From contig NZ_AP018207.1 in the NCBI RefSeq assembly GCF_002367995.1, positions 6,212,646-6,276,645 on the forward strand: a stretch of DNA of 64,000 nucleotides. Direction: 5' to 3'. The notes under the pieces are model-generated. The model was not told the DNA's origin. It was given only the letters and a program-made list of their open reading frames with translations, and did not search any database. Shown here piece after piece: positions 26,612 through 35,376 of the stretch (position 1 is the first letter of the stretch; each line of letters opens with the position of its first letter). The position numbers and the translations under genes are program-made. Source of the stretch: Calothrix brevissima NIES-22. GTDB taxonomy: Bacteria > Cyanobacteriota > Cyanobacteriia > Cyanobacteriales > Nostocaceae.

Positions 26612-27106
26612 TTAACCAATAGAGATGCCAAAAACGCTAGCGAACAAATCTTGACGGAATTGTTGTAGTTCTTGTCTTTGCTCTTTAGCTTGCGCCATTC
26701 TTTCTTTAGCTGTGTCAGTTAAGAAATCATGGGTTGTTTGCTCAAGATTTTGATGGAACTCGTACAATTGACGGGCTTGCTCTTTAGCTTGCGCCATTCT
26801 TTCTTTAGCAGTTTCTGACAAAAACTCTTCAGTGTTTTCTTCCAGTTCCTTATGGAATTGGTACAGATTTTCTGCTTGTGCTTTAGCTTGCGCCATTCTT
26901 TGTTTAGCAGTTTCTGTCAAAAACTCTTCGGTGTCTTGTTGCAAATCCTGATGGAATTGGTGCAGATTTTCTGCTTGCTCTTTAGCTTGCGCTTTTCTTT
27001 GAGCTGTGGTCACAGACAAGAATTCTTGAGTATCTTTAAATAGTTGAGCTACTTCCCCAGCTATTCCTTGATGCTCTTGCCGGATTCTTACCATTAAAGG
27101 AGTCAT
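26612..27106 (-). CDS. gvpC: gas vesicle outer brace protein GvpC
   Basis: The 164-residue protein has the GvpC design: an N-terminal segment ([14 protein letters not shown]), four 33-residue amphipathic helical repeats (each with FL, TAxxRxAQAKxQAxxL and FHxxL positions), and the C-terminal [10 protein letters not shown]. GvpC winds around the GvpA shell and raises its collapse pressure. The size and four repeats match Calothrix PCC 7601 GvpC as I recall; Anabaena flos-aquae has five. MAQAKEQA-type blocks repeat almost identically, a likely source of length variation by recombination. Confidence 0.95.
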   Translation of the reverse strand: MTPLMVRIRQEHQGIAGEVAQLFKDTQEFLSVTTAQRKAQAKEQAENLHQFHQDLQQDTEEFLTETAKQRMAQAKAQAENLYQFHKELEENTEEFLSETAKERMAQAKEQARQLYEFHQNLEQTTHDFLTDTAKERMAQAKEQRQELQQFRQDLFASVFGISIG

Positions 27107-27143
27107 GAGGTTCTCCGCAATACAACTAAATCATGATTAATGA

Positions 27144-27181
27144 ACTACATTCACTAAATATTGAGACTTAGTGAATGTAGT
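27144..27181. repeat. perfect 14-bp inverted repeat between gvpA and gvpC
   Basis: ACTACATTCACTAA (27144-27157) pairs perfectly with 27168-27181 around a 10-base loop. It lies on the gvpA-to-gvpC transcript path with no T-run. Such hairpins downstream of gvpA can favour accumulation of the short gvpA message over the longer gvpAC message; that role is inferred here. Confidence 0.8.
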
Positions 27182-27314
27182 CGAAGGAATATCTGCTCTC
27201 TTCCTTTTATCTTGGGATTAGCTTGGTCGGAGCAAATCCAGATAATTAGAAAAAAGCAGAATAAACATCAGAATCTCAACCCAAAAATTCTGATTTTAAA
27301 TGCTGCTTAATTAC

Positions 27315-27530
27315 TTAAGCAGGTACTGCGGCTGACTGAGTTAGACCAACAGCTTCTGCATACTTCAAGTATGTTTCAACAGAAGCGATAACGATCCGAG
27401 CTTCAATAGCTAATAATTCAATACCTACCAAAGAAACACGTACCCAAGCATCTACAACGATACCTTTATCTAGGATACGATCGATAACTTCTGCCAAGCT
27501 GGAGGAAGAATTGGTTTTTTCGACTGCCAT
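27315..27530 (-). CDS. gvpA: gas vesicle structural protein GvpA, second copy
   Basis: The 71-residue protein is the typical Gvp[21 protein letters not shown], then [17 protein letters not shown]. It forms the ribs of the gas-permeable, water-excluding shell. It is identical in sequence to the protein of the upstream copy at 27636-27851, while the two genes differ at 14 bases by my count, all silent. AAAGGTG precedes the ATG. A 14-bp inverted repeat lies before it and another after it. Confidence 0.98.
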   Translation of the reverse strand: MAVEKTNSSSSLAEVIDRILDKGIVVDAWVRVSLVGIELLAIEARIVIASVETYLKYAEAVGLTQSAAVPA

Positions 27531-27583
27531 TTGATTGCACCTTTAATTGGTTATGGTTTACGTTTGATTTAGACAAGGGTTAG

Positions 27584-27616
27584 ACAATAGAATTAGTTAA
27601 TTACTAATTCTATTGT
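27584..27616. repeat. perfect 14-bp inverted repeat between the two gvpA copies
   Basis: ACAATAGAATTAGT (27584-27597) pairs perfectly with 27603-27616 around a 5-base loop. It has no GC-rich stem or T-run, so it is more likely an RNA-end stabiliser or processing site between the two gvpA messages than a terminator. Confidence 0.82.
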
Positions 27617-27635
27617 TGTGCGAACTACTTAATAA

Positions 27636-27851
27636 TTAAGCAGGTACTGCAGCTGATTGAGTTAGACCAACAGCTTCTGCATATTTCAAGTAGGTTTCTA
27701 CGGAAGCGATAACGATCCGAGCTTCAATAGCTAGTAATTCAATACCTACTAAAGAAACACGTACCCATGCGTCTACAACGATACCTTTATCTAAGATGCG
27801 ATCGATAACTTCTGCCAAGCTGGAGGAAGAATTAGTTTTTTCAACTGCCAT
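27636..27851 (-). CDS. gvpA: gas vesicle structural protein GvpA, first copy
   Basis: This is the promoter-proximal gvpA and encodes exactly the same 71 residues as the second copy. AAGGTAC lies upstream of the ATG. As first gene of the operon, it is expected to be the most abundantly transcribed. Two adjacent gvpA genes fit with the demand for GvpA as the bulk shell component. Confidence 0.98.
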   Translation of the reverse strand: MAVEKTNSSSSLAEVIDRILDKGIVVDAWVRVSLVGIELLAIEARIVIASVETYLKYAEAVGLTQSAAVPA

Positions 27852-28259
27852 TTTCTTGTACCTTAACTCATTGTTGTTGTTTGTAAGATTGATTCGCTTG
27901 CGCTGCTCTCAATCTCTAAAACTATACTATTAACCTATTTGGCAAATGTAAAGAGGATTACATCGCAAATGCTGTAAACAAATATGACATAATCCGAAAA
28001 GTAGATACGCATGTTTGTTTAAAATGTATGCTTTAATTAGCTTTAAAACACTTGCTATGCAAGAATTTGTTGTTTTTTGAGCGATATTGTTTGTTTTGTA
28101 TGTTTTATGTATAAATTAGACTTTTTTAGTCAAGTATTAGAGTAGATGTAAGTCATTGATATATAGTGTTATGCAGAACAATTTCAGTGATAATACGGAT
28201 ACAAAATAGTCGGCTGCATGAAATAGGATGATGGCAACAATTATCGTTGTCTAGCAAAT
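27852..28259. other. divergent regulatory region upstream of gvpA
   Basis: This 408-bp AT-rich stretch separates gvpA (minus) from a small plus-strand gene. No further coding sequence is visible. Read on the minus strand, TATAGT near 27924-27929 could serve as a -10 element for gvpA, with TTTACA about 20 bases upstream, a poor spacing. No repeat or operator was recognised with confidence. Confidence 0.45.
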
Positions 28260-28526
28260 ATGTTTAAGGAAGCAAATCCAGATCCAGTCCGGCAAGAAGC
28301 GTTAGCTGGCTTAATAGCTCATTTGGTACAACAAGGGAATGAACCTAAATATGCTCAATTGATGGCAACTTCAATTATTTTTCAGACAGATCTAGATTTA
28401 AGGAATGCTCAGATGGCTAACCTTTTAACTTGGCTGCAACAGGAACATAATGATATCTATTCTTCTGCTGTGAGCGTAGTGGAAAAAACCCGGGCAGACT
28501 TTGAGAACCGAGTACAACGTGGTTAA
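28260..28526 (+). CDS. small helical protein of unknown function, divergent from gvpA
   Basis: I do not recognise this 88-residue protein. It is predicted to be all helical, soluble and without Cys or membrane segments; motifs include PDPVRQEALAGLIAHLVQQG and a C-terminal charged helix VVEKTRADFENRV. No clear ribosome binding site precedes the ATG. Codon use looks normal for the window and both ends are convincing. It is transcribed away from the gas vesicle operon from the shared region and could be a regulator or merely a neighbour. No DNA-binding motif was identified. Confidence 0.65.
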   Translation: MFKEANPDPVRQEALAGLIAHLVQQGNEPKYAQLMATSIIFQTDLDLRNAQMANLLTWLQQEHNDIYSSAVSVVEKTRADFENRVQRG

Positions 28527-28802
28527 GTAAAGTCTCTCTTTACTAGTGCGATCGCAAGAGATTAATTGCAAATGCCGAAGAATTATTGGAAATGAAACTT
28601 AGTCAAGCATAGCCATTTTCAATTGTGTAGAATATGCATCTTTTATGGGAGCGTAACGGTTGTTGCGCTCCTACTGTTTGTGGGGAGATGGCGATGAAAT
28701 GGCTGATAAACTCAACTAAAGAATAAGTTGAGATGAGAACTAAGGTTGGTAGGATAGGAAAACACCAAAGATATTGGCCGTACTGGAAATTTGTTGTTTG
28801 CT

Positions 28803-30110
28803 ATGACTAGTCTCGAAATTGCTTCTCCCCTGATTGCGATCGCGCAAAAAACTCGCGCTGCTGCAAGTAAGTTAGCTGTTCTCTCGACAGAGGCGAAAAA
28901 TCAAGCCATAGAAGCGATCGCCCAAGCTTTAGAATCAGCAACGGATGACATCTTAAAAGCCAATCTTGCTGATTGTGAAGCTGCAACTGCTGATGGCATT
29001 GCCAAACCATTATATAAACGCTTGCAGTTAGATGCCCATAAATTAAGAGATGCGATCGCGGGAGTGAGAGATGTTGGGAAGCTAGCCGATCCAGTAGGGA
29101 AAGTCCAAATTCACCGCGAAATCGACACAGGCTTAATCCTCAAGCGGATTAGCTGTCCTTTGGGAGTTTTGGGAATTATTTTTGAAGCGCGTCCCGAAGC
29201 CGCAATTCAAATTGTCTCTTTGGCGATTAAATCAGGTAATGGCGTCATTCTCAAAGGTGGTAAAGAAGCAATACGTTCTTGCGAGGTGATTGTCAAAGCG
29301 ATTAAGCAAGGTTTAGCAAACACGGCTGTCAATCCAGATGCAGTTCAGTTGCTAACAACTAGGGAAGAAACCCTAGAACTATTGAATTTAGATAAATATG
29401 TAGATTTAATTATTCCCAGAGGTTCTAACGCTTTTGTCCGCTTCGTCCAAGACAATACCCGGATTCCTGTACTCGGCCATGCGGATGGTATTTGTCATCT
29501 ATATATAGATAGATCTGGGGAACTGGAAAAAGCCGTTAACATTACTGTGGATGCGAAAACTCAATACCCAGCAGCTTGTAATGCGATTGAAACCTTACTA
29601 GTTCATGCTGATATTGCTGGTGAATTCCTCCCAAAAATTGCAACTGCTTTGCAAGCACATCATGTAGAACTCAGGGGAGATGAACGCACCATCAAGATTT
29701 TGCATCAGATTACCAATGCTACAGAGCAAGATTGGGAGACAGAATACAGCGATTTGATTTTAGCAATTAAAATTGTCGATTCCTTAGAAGATGCGATCGC
29801 TCATATTAACGAATATGGTTCGCGCCATACAGAAGCAATTGTCACCGAAGATTTAGCGGCGGCGGAAACCTTCTTAGGATTGGTAAATGCAGCCGGAGTT
29901 TATCACAACTGTTCTACCCGCTTTGCTGATGGCTTCCGCTACGGCTTTGGCGCAGAAGTAGGTATTAGTACTCAACAAATGCCCCCTAGAGGCCCCGTTG
30001 GCTTAGAAGGCTTAGTTACCTATAAATATCAAATGACAGGAGACGGTCATATTGTCACTACCTACACTGGCGCGAATGCTAAATCATTTACCCATCGGGA
30101 ATTAGATTAG
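28803..30110 (+). CDS. proA: glutamate-5-semialdehyde dehydrogenase (gamma-glutamyl phosphate reductase)
   Basis: ProA reduces gamma-glutamyl phosphate with NADPH to glutamate-5-semialdehyde, the second step of proline synthesis in the cytosol. I chose the ATG at 28803 (435 residues) over an upstream TTG. Family landmarks are [26 protein letters not shown], the catalytic cysteine in [12 protein letters not shown] and the C-terminal [15 protein letters not shown]. The length is normal. proB is not nearby. It is followed by low-complexity repeats and not by another gene in the same direction. Confidence 0.97.
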   Translation: MTSLEIASPLIAIAQKTRAAASKLAVLSTEAKNQAIEAIAQALESATDDILKANLADCEAATADGIAKPLYKRLQLDAHKLRDAIAGVRDVGKLADPVGKVQIHREIDTGLILKRISCPLGVLGIIFEARPEAAIQIVSLAIKSGNGVILKGGKEAIRSCEVIVKAIKQGLANTAVNPDAVQLLTTREETLELLNLDKYVDLIIPRGSNAFVRFVQDNTRIPVLGHADGICHLYIDRSGELEKAVNITVDAKTQYPAACNAIETLLVHADIAGEFLPKIATALQAHHVELRGDERTIKILHQITNATEQDWETEYSDLILAIKIVDSLEDAIAHINEYGSRHTEAIVTEDLAAAETFLGLVNAAGVYHNCSTRFADGFRYGFGAEVGISTQQMPPRGPVGLEGLVTYKYQMTGDGHIVTTYTGANAKSFTHRELD

Positions 30111-30112
30111 GG

Positions 30113-30282
30113 TATGGGGCATGGGGCATTGGGCATTGGGCATTGGGCATTGGGCATTGGGCAACAGTCAACAGTCAATAGTCAATAGTAATTTTTCTCC
30201 CTTGTCTCCCTTGTCTCCCTTGTCTCCCTTGTCCTCCTTGTCCCCTTCTAGCCCCTAGCCCCTAGCCCCTAGCCACTAATCC
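30113..30282. repeat. mixed simple repeats (GGGCATT, CAGTCAA, TGTCTCCCT, CTAGCCC)
   Basis: The whole gap between proA and the next minus-strand gene consists of short tandem repeats: GGGCATT heptamers (about 30118-30160), CAGTCAA-type heptamers, TGTCTCCCT nonamers (about 30199-30240) and CTAGCCC heptamers (about 30248-30275). No gene is present. Confidence 0.9.
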
Positions 30283-30849
30283 CTACTTAATCTTCGTCTC
30301 ATCCGCACCTGTATAACCAGTTGCCACCCAAAGGATGGCTCTTGCGCCATCGCGGAAGGTTTTTTCAAGAGGTTCTGATGTATTTTTTGAGGGAACGGGT
30401 ACAGCCTTAAATTCAATTCCCCGGCTACCTAAAACAATTTCCGCGATGACACAAGCACGCCGCATGTGGAATTCGGAGGTGATTAAATAAACACTCTTGA
30501 TGCCACGAGCTTGCAAATCATCTACTAACGTTGTAAAATTAGTAACTGTATCTACAGCTTCATAATCTAAGTTCAAACGCTCAGGATCAACTCCTGCTTT
30601 GGCAAATACCTTTTGCGTCGTTCTAGGTGGACTGCCACCGCTAATCCAAATTGGTAAATTCGGATGCTTATTGGCAAAATCGGCTGTAAACTTCTCTCGT
30701 TCTAAATTTTTTGTGGAACCACCTAATACTAATACTGCTTGGGGTTGAACAATTTGGTTTTTGACTTCCTTGTATCCTAACCACATGAGTAGCGGTAGGG
30801 CACAAGCCATCAAGCGGAAAGATTTACCTGTAAACAATAGCTTATTCAA
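30283..30849 (-). CDS. YdcF/ElyC-like DUF218 protein
   Basis: The 188-residue protein has an N-terminal membrane helix (about 10-25) and a DUF218 domain with PQAVLVLGGS near the start, ISGGSPP and the ITSEFHMRRA motif. DUF218 proteins such as ElyC (SanA relatives) act in cell envelope processes, but the reaction is not settled. Translation seems to begin at TTG; an alternative ATG lies 13 codons downstream (MACALPLL). No operon partner. Confidence 0.8.
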   Translation of the reverse strand: MNKLLFTGKSFRLMACALPLLMWLGYKEVKNQIVQPQAVLVLGGSTKNLEREKFTADFANKHPNLPIWISGGSPPRTTQKVFAKAGVDPERLNLDYEAVDTVTNFTTLVDDLQARGIKSVYLITSEFHMRRACVIAEIVLGSRGIEFKAVPVPSKNTSEPLEKTFRDGARAILWVATGYTGADETKIK

Positions 30850-31364
30850 GGCTCTATTACTTAGTCTACTGAATCCAAATTTCTCTAACTAGAAGAAAAA
30901 ATAATTATGTCAAGCAGCAGAGTTTCCCAAAAATCTACCCAAAAAAGAATTTAGGGATTTTTTCTGGTAACTGCTCAATGAATTTGCGTTCGATACATGG
31001 GATTTTGTGGCCTCTGTTGATCAAAGTAGAAGCTCTTGACCCTGATATTTAGATTACTTCTTCCTTGACTCGCAGTCTAGAGAGTTGAGGTAGGAGAGGT
31101 TGATCGAACGTACATTCTATTTAAAGGCGTTTTAACACTTTTTGTGTAAATTGTCGATATCCTATCCTACCTTGGATCGGTACTTGGTTTCTAGTCTGCT
31201 GATACTTTGATACAGTTTTATTTTCTGCCAGCAATAGAACTTGCCAGGTTGTCATATAGAAAATTGGGCATTAAGAACAGGAAAGACAGACTTTCAGAAG
31301 ATGTTGCTGTACGCAGTTAATGGCAACTGTTTTCCAGTCACAATTTTTGCATTATGCCCGATTT
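30850..31364. other. 515-bp gap without recognisable gene
   Basis: No reading frame with coding character, tRNA or known structured RNA was found between the YdcF-like and DUF4330 genes, both on the minus strand. The sequence is not made of simple repeats either, so it may hold the promoter of the YdcF-like gene and possibly an unrecognised small RNA. Confidence 0.4.
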
Positions 31365-31898
31365 CTATTTTTCTTTTAATCTTAAATCGATGACAGTGGC
31401 ATTAAAGTTATAGTTGAAGCCTTCTAGCTCAAATGGCATCCCAATTTTGACTTTGCTGTTGCCTAACACTGGGCCATTGGCTGTAATTTGGGCTTTTCCT
31501 TCTAAGGTCAGCAGCATATCTGTACTATAGTTGTTGCTTTTGGGATCTGGTAATTCTTTGAGGGTACCATCTGGTTGGGGAACATTAACTGTTCTGGGTA
31601 GTTGTTTGACAGATTTAATCGTAATTTCACCGTGGGGTTGATTGCGGATAATTACGTTGGTTTTACCATTGGCTTTCAATCCTTGATCGAATAATTGCTG
31701 CGGATCGCGCACATTCAAACCCCGAACTATTAGATCTACTTCCATCGGTACGGTTTTTGTACCCACTTGGGCGACAGAACCGGAAGTACCGGGGAAGACG
31801 AATATACCAAAGATAACTAGGACAATTACTAGTAAAGCGCCTAAATCCAAGAGATTGATTTTGCCGAACAAGCGACCTTTAGAATCTAAAATAGCCAT
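31365..31898 (-). CDS. DUF4330 family membrane-anchored protein
   Basis: This 177-residue protein has one N-terminal membrane helix (about 17-37, LGALLVIVLVIFGIFVF) and a soluble beta-rich domain beginning VDLIVRGLNVRDP. It matches the cyanobacterial DUF4330 family in layout (short FGKINLLDLG start, helix, soluble domain). The function of the family is unknown. The soluble part should face the periplasm or lumen. It starts with ATG; no close operon partner. Confidence 0.75.
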   Translation of the reverse strand: MAILDSKGRLFGKINLLDLGALLVIVLVIFGIFVFPGTSGSVAQVGTKTVPMEVDLIVRGLNVRDPQQLFDQGLKANGKTNVIIRNQPHGEITIKSVKQLPRTVNVPQPDGTLKELPDPKSNNYSTDMLLTLEGKAQITANGPVLGNSKVKIGMPFELEGFNYNFNATVIDLRLKEK

Positions 31899-32004
31899 AA
31901 CGAGTTTTTCCCTATTTGCTAAGTCCCAAAATTAGCTGGGCGTTGCAGTCATGCGACAGTTTATCACGACTTATAAAATTCCGGGGCAAGGTAGCCTAGT
32001 TTAA

Positions 32005-32045
32005 GAAGATGGTTGACTGTTGACTGTTGACTGTTGACTGAAGAA
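32005..32045. repeat. GTTGACT heptamers
   Basis: About four copies of the heptamer TTGACTG lie in the gap upstream of the tnpB remnant. It is of the STRR type seen throughout the window. Confidence 0.85.
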
Positions 32046-32196
32046 AGGCAGGCAAGATGCCTACCCCACAAGAGACTGATAAAATTTAATCTGCAAATTA
32101 GATGTGTTTTAGCCGATCAATCACTTTATTTAAGTGCAAAAGCGGTTACGCATTTGGCTTTTTGGGTAGAGCATTAACTTAGTTGACGATTAAATT

Positions 32197-32330
32197 GATC
32201 GGGATTTAAACGCCGCAATTAATATATCGAGGTTGGCTAAACCTTGAAAGCTTACTGAGGGATAACTGCTCCCATGCTCCCAGTGAAGTAAGAAATAAAT
32301 GTCTAGACTTGTCTAGGATTTATATAGCAG
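32197..32330 (+). pseudogene. 3' remnant of an IS200/IS605-family tnpB with its right end
   Basis: Codons 32197-32247 read DRDLNAAINISRLAKP then stop; DRDxNAAxNI is the last conserved (RuvC III) motif of TnpB. The frame is closed directly upstream, so the rest of the gene is lost or shifted. The following bases, with CTTACTGAGGGATAACTG and CCCAGTGAAGTAAGAA, resemble the right end of cyanobacterial IS605 elements, the region that yields the omega guide RNA in active elements. A degenerate hairpin (CTAGACTTGTCTAG) follows near 32300. TnpA is not present. It is a dead fragment just upstream of an M48 peptidase gene. Confidence 0.7.
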
Positions 32331-32405
32331 AATGCAACATAGAAAGACTTAAATTCGTCTCATAGGTTTGATGTTCTTCCACAATTATCCATAAAGACTG
32401 GATTT

Positions 32406-33257
32406 ATGAATGCTGGGAATGCGTTTTTAAAAAAATACCGTTTTTGGCGGCGTCGCTGGTTTTACCCGTTAGTTTCTCTGGTAGTTACCCTGAGTGTTTG
32501 TGTAACTGCACCTCTTCCGGGAAAGGCGTTTGATTTGTTACCCCTGTTATTCCAGGGAGTGCAGATACTTCAGCTATCTAATATATCCGATCGCCAAGAG
32601 GTCGATTTGGGTAAGGATATTAATCAGCAAGTTAGCAATGAACTGCGGCTGTACCGCAATCCAGAAGTTAATCGCTATGTGGAACAGATTGGGCGACGGT
32701 TGGCTGCAAATAGCGATCGCCCTAATCTCCCTTATACATTCCAAGTAGTTGAAGATCCGGCGATTAATGCTTTTGCAACTGCGGGTGGTTATGTGTATGT
32801 GCACACTGGGTTACTCAAAGCTGCTGACAATGAAGCGGAACTAGCAAGTGTACTCGCCCATGAAATCGGTCACATTGGCGGTAAACATTTAGTCAAACAA
32901 ATGCGACAACAAGCGATCGCTGGTGGTTTAGCAACCGCCGCAGGTTTAGATCGCAATCAAGCGGTGGGACTGGGTGTACAATTAGCACTCAACCTTCCCC
33001 GCAGTCGTCAAGATGAATTTGATGCGGATCAACGAGGGTTAAGAACTTTGACACGCAGTGGTTATGCGCAATCGGGAATGGTTGCTTTTATGCAAAAACT
33101 GCTAGGAAAGGGTTCTACGCCGACATTTTTAAGTACTCACCCGGCTACGAGCGATCGCATTAATTCTCTCAAACGCGCTATTAGTCAACAACCAAGCAAG
33201 GGGCGTGATGGATTAGATAATGCTGCTTATAAAGCCAATATCCGCGCCTTACTTTAA
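32406..33257 (+). CDS. exported M48-family zinc metalloprotease
   Basis: The 283-residue protein has a basic start, a signal or anchor helix (about 18-40) and an M48 catalytic domain. The zinc motif HEIGH begins at residue 152, and the downstream DEFDADQRG supplies the third ligand (Glu). PNLPYTFQVVEDPAINAFATAGGYV and STHPATSDRI are typical of the BepA/YfgC-type M48 family. Such proteases act in envelope quality control. The ORF starts with ATG 150 bp after the tnpB remnant. Confidence 0.9.
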   Translation: MNAGNAFLKKYRFWRRRWFYPLVSLVVTLSVCVTAPLPGKAFDLLPLLFQGVQILQLSNISDRQEVDLGKDINQQVSNELRLYRNPEVNRYVEQIGRRLAANSDRPNLPYTFQVVEDPAINAFATAGGYVYVHTGLLKAADNEAELASVLAHEIGHIGGKHLVKQMRQQAIAGGLATAAGLDRNQAVGLGVQLALNLPRSRQDEFDADQRGLRTLTRSGYAQSGMVAFMQKLLGKGSTPTFLSTHPATSDRINSLKRAISQQPSKGRDGLDNAAYKANIRALL

Positions 33258-33379
33258 TTCTCATCTCAATTTAAATCGTGTTTGCAGCAGATCAATATAT
33301 TCTAGAGGGCATGGCAATGCTATGCCCCTACCATCTTTCGCATTCTTTTTTCAAATTGGTACAAATATATCAGTTTTAC

Positions 33380-34141
33380 CTATGCGCGTTGCTTATTACG
33401 GCGATTACCTTTGATTTCATCTGGATCGATAGTGACGATCGCTTCTCTTAAAGGTAAGGTACGCACGCAGTTTTTAAACACGTTAACTTGATGTACCAGT
33501 TTATTGGTGACATCCAATGCTGTTAACCAGCCACTGCGGGGATGATATGCACCAGTATCTATACCTAACCAGCCTTTTCCTTGTGCTAGTTGACCTGGAT
33601 TTACACCAGGAAAGGTAAAGGTAATAGTATGACCAATAATAATTAATTTATTAGGAAAGTATGGTTTTTCCATACTGTGAAATTCTTCTCTAATCCAGCA
33701 GAATTGTTCAGCTGTTTGTTGATCTAAAGGAATGAGTGGATCTATCCCAGCATGAGTTAACCAAATATCTCCTAAATCAATATATGTAGGTAGACTTGTT
33801 AACCATTCGACATGTTCTTGGGGAATTGTTGCTTCTTGGTAACTGGCTATAGTCGCTTGTCCACCACTGTATAACCATGCTTGCATCGCTGAATTAGAAG
33901 CGCTACCACCGGTTAATACATTTAATAACATCTGTTCGTGATTTCCCAACAGACAAGGATAGTTATTGTTTTTGACAAAATCAACTACTTGGGCACTTTG
34001 GGGGCCGCGATCGATTAAGTCGCCCAGAAAATAGAGCCGATCGTTAGATCCTGGTGCAATAGCTCCTAATAAGGTCATTAATCCTTCATATTGACCATGT
34101 ACATCGCCAATTACAATTCGACGCTGGCTAGTTTCGCTCAT
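33380..34141 (-). CDS. PPP-family metallophosphatase (serine/threonine phosphatase-like)
   Basis: The metal-binding motifs of the PPP family are all visible in this 253-residue protein: GDVHGQ (about 12-17), GDLIDRGPQS (about 40-49) and GNHEQML (about 68-74), with later histidines in THAG and IIGHT. It may remove phosphate from protein Ser/Thr or act on small phosphoesters such as Ap4A; sequence alone does not decide. It has no signal peptide and is probably cytosolic. It ends in a basic tail (GNRRNKQRA). Confidence 0.9.
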   Translation of the reverse strand: MSETSQRRIVIGDVHGQYEGLMTLLGAIAPGSNDRLYFLGDLIDRGPQSAQVVDFVKNNNYPCLLGNHEQMLLNVLTGGSASNSAMQAWLYSGGQATIASYQEATIPQEHVEWLTSLPTYIDLGDIWLTHAGIDPLIPLDQQTAEQFCWIREEFHSMEKPYFPNKLIIIGHTITFTFPGVNPGQLAQGKGWLGIDTGAYHPRSGWLTALDVTNKLVHQVNVFKNCVRTLPLREAIVTIDPDEIKGNRRNKQRA

Positions 34142-34302
34142 TTGCTCTTAGCTGAAATGATAGTGCCCACTAATTTTGCTACAGTTTTACCCGTGCAGTT
34201 TTCCCAAAATAGATCATAATTTTTTGGGAAAGTTTGTTTTTATTCTATTCTATTTATACAGGTAGTTGAAATAGAGATTGCTACAGATTTGAACTAGTAA
34301 AA

Positions 34303-35118
34303 CTACATATAACTAATCCAATCACTCCAGCTACCGGCATAGAGTTTACCTGTAGAAATACCTGCTAATTTTAATGAAAGTAAATTTACGCAAGCGGTGA
34401 CACCAGAACCACAATAAACGATAATTTCTTCACTTGTGGCTAAGTTTTCCCACCTAAGACTTTGTTCTGTTGATGACAGTAAATATCCGGTAGAATCTGT
34501 AACTTCTTGCCAAGGATAGTTAACTGCACCGGGAATATGACCGGCTATTTTATCGATTGGTTCCCGTTCACCTCGGTAGCGATCGCTCTCTCGAGAATCT
34601 ACTAAAGCTACTTCTGGTAAGTCTTTTTTACTTTTAACGCCATGAATATCTACTACCATATCTGTTTGAATTTGCGGTACAAAGGTAGCAGTTTGGGGTT
34701 GTGGAATCACATTTGTCAAGGGATAATTAGCTTTTTGCCATCCCGTAAATCCACCATCGAGGACAGCTACCTTATCATGCCCTAAATATTGCAGTAGCCA
34801 CCATAACCGCGAGGCAAAGGCGAAACGGGAATCATCATAAGCTACTACTAAGGTTTCTTGAAAATTTACCCCAATTTCTGCTAATTTCTGCGCTAGATCA
34901 TCAGGATTGGGTAAAGGATGTCTCCCGCCATGTTCTGTTACAGGACTAGAAAGATCATGATTTAAGTCGAGATAATAAGCGCCTGGTATATGGTTGGCTT
35001 CATATTGCTGGCGTCCTAGTTGTGGATCGGCCAGAGAAAAGCGACAATCAACGATCGCAACTTGCGGATCGTTTAAATGTTCAAATAACCAGGCTGGTGA
35101 AATAATTAAATTTGTCAT
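34303..35118 (-). CDS. sulfurtransferase (two rhodanese domains)
   Basis: The 271-residue protein has an inactive N-terminal rhodanese domain (about 1-130) and an active C-terminal one (about 155-271) with the loop CGSGVTAC, as in thiosulfate and 3-mercaptopyruvate sulfurtransferases. The CGSGVTA loop is typical of the mercaptopyruvate type. It transfers sulfur to cyanide or thiols in the cytosol. A long heptamer array starts three bases before its ATG, so there is no normal ribosome binding site in front of it. Confidence 0.92.
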   Translation of the reverse strand: MTNLIISPAWLFEHLNDPQVAIVDCRFSLADPQLGRQQYEANHIPGAYYLDLNHDLSSPVTEHGGRHPLPNPDDLAQKLAEIGVNFQETLVVAYDDSRFAFASRLWWLLQYLGHDKVAVLDGGFTGWQKANYPLTNVIPQPQTATFVPQIQTDMVVDIHGVKSKKDLPEVALVDSRESDRYRGEREPIDKIAGHIPGAVNYPWQEVTDSTGYLLSSTEQSLRWENLATSEEIIVYCGSGVTACVNLLSLKLAGISTGKLYAGSWSDWISYM

Positions 35119-35120
35119 TG

Positions 35121-35285
35121 GTCAGTTGTCAGTTGTCAGTTGTCAGTTGTCAGTTGTCAGTTGTTAGTTGTCAGTTGTCAGTTGTTAGTTGTCAGTTGTC
35201 AGTTGTCAGTTGTTAGTTGTCAGTTGTCAGTTGTTAGTTGTCAGTTGTTAGTTGTCAGTTGTTAGTTGTCAGTTGTCAGTTGTTA
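35121..35285. repeat. STRR heptamer array GTCAGTT/GTTAGTT, about 23 units
   Basis: About 23 consecutive heptamers, mostly GTCAGTT with interspersed GTTAGTT, fill the gap between the divergent sulfurtransferase and mnmD genes. This is the complement of the GACAACT array near 7975. It is followed by CCTTGTC-type repeats up to about 35350. Confidence 0.97.
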
Positions 35286-35376
35286 GAGACGCGATGAACC
35301 CTTGTCTGTACAATTGTCTCCCTTGTCCTCCTTGTCTCCCTTGTCCCCTTCATTCTCTCTCTTTGCGATTTTGAAA

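Noticed and set aside
30850-31364. Possible structured RNA or tRNA in the empty gap
   Set aside because: No T-arm consensus, acceptor pairing or known riboswitch core could be recognised by eye.
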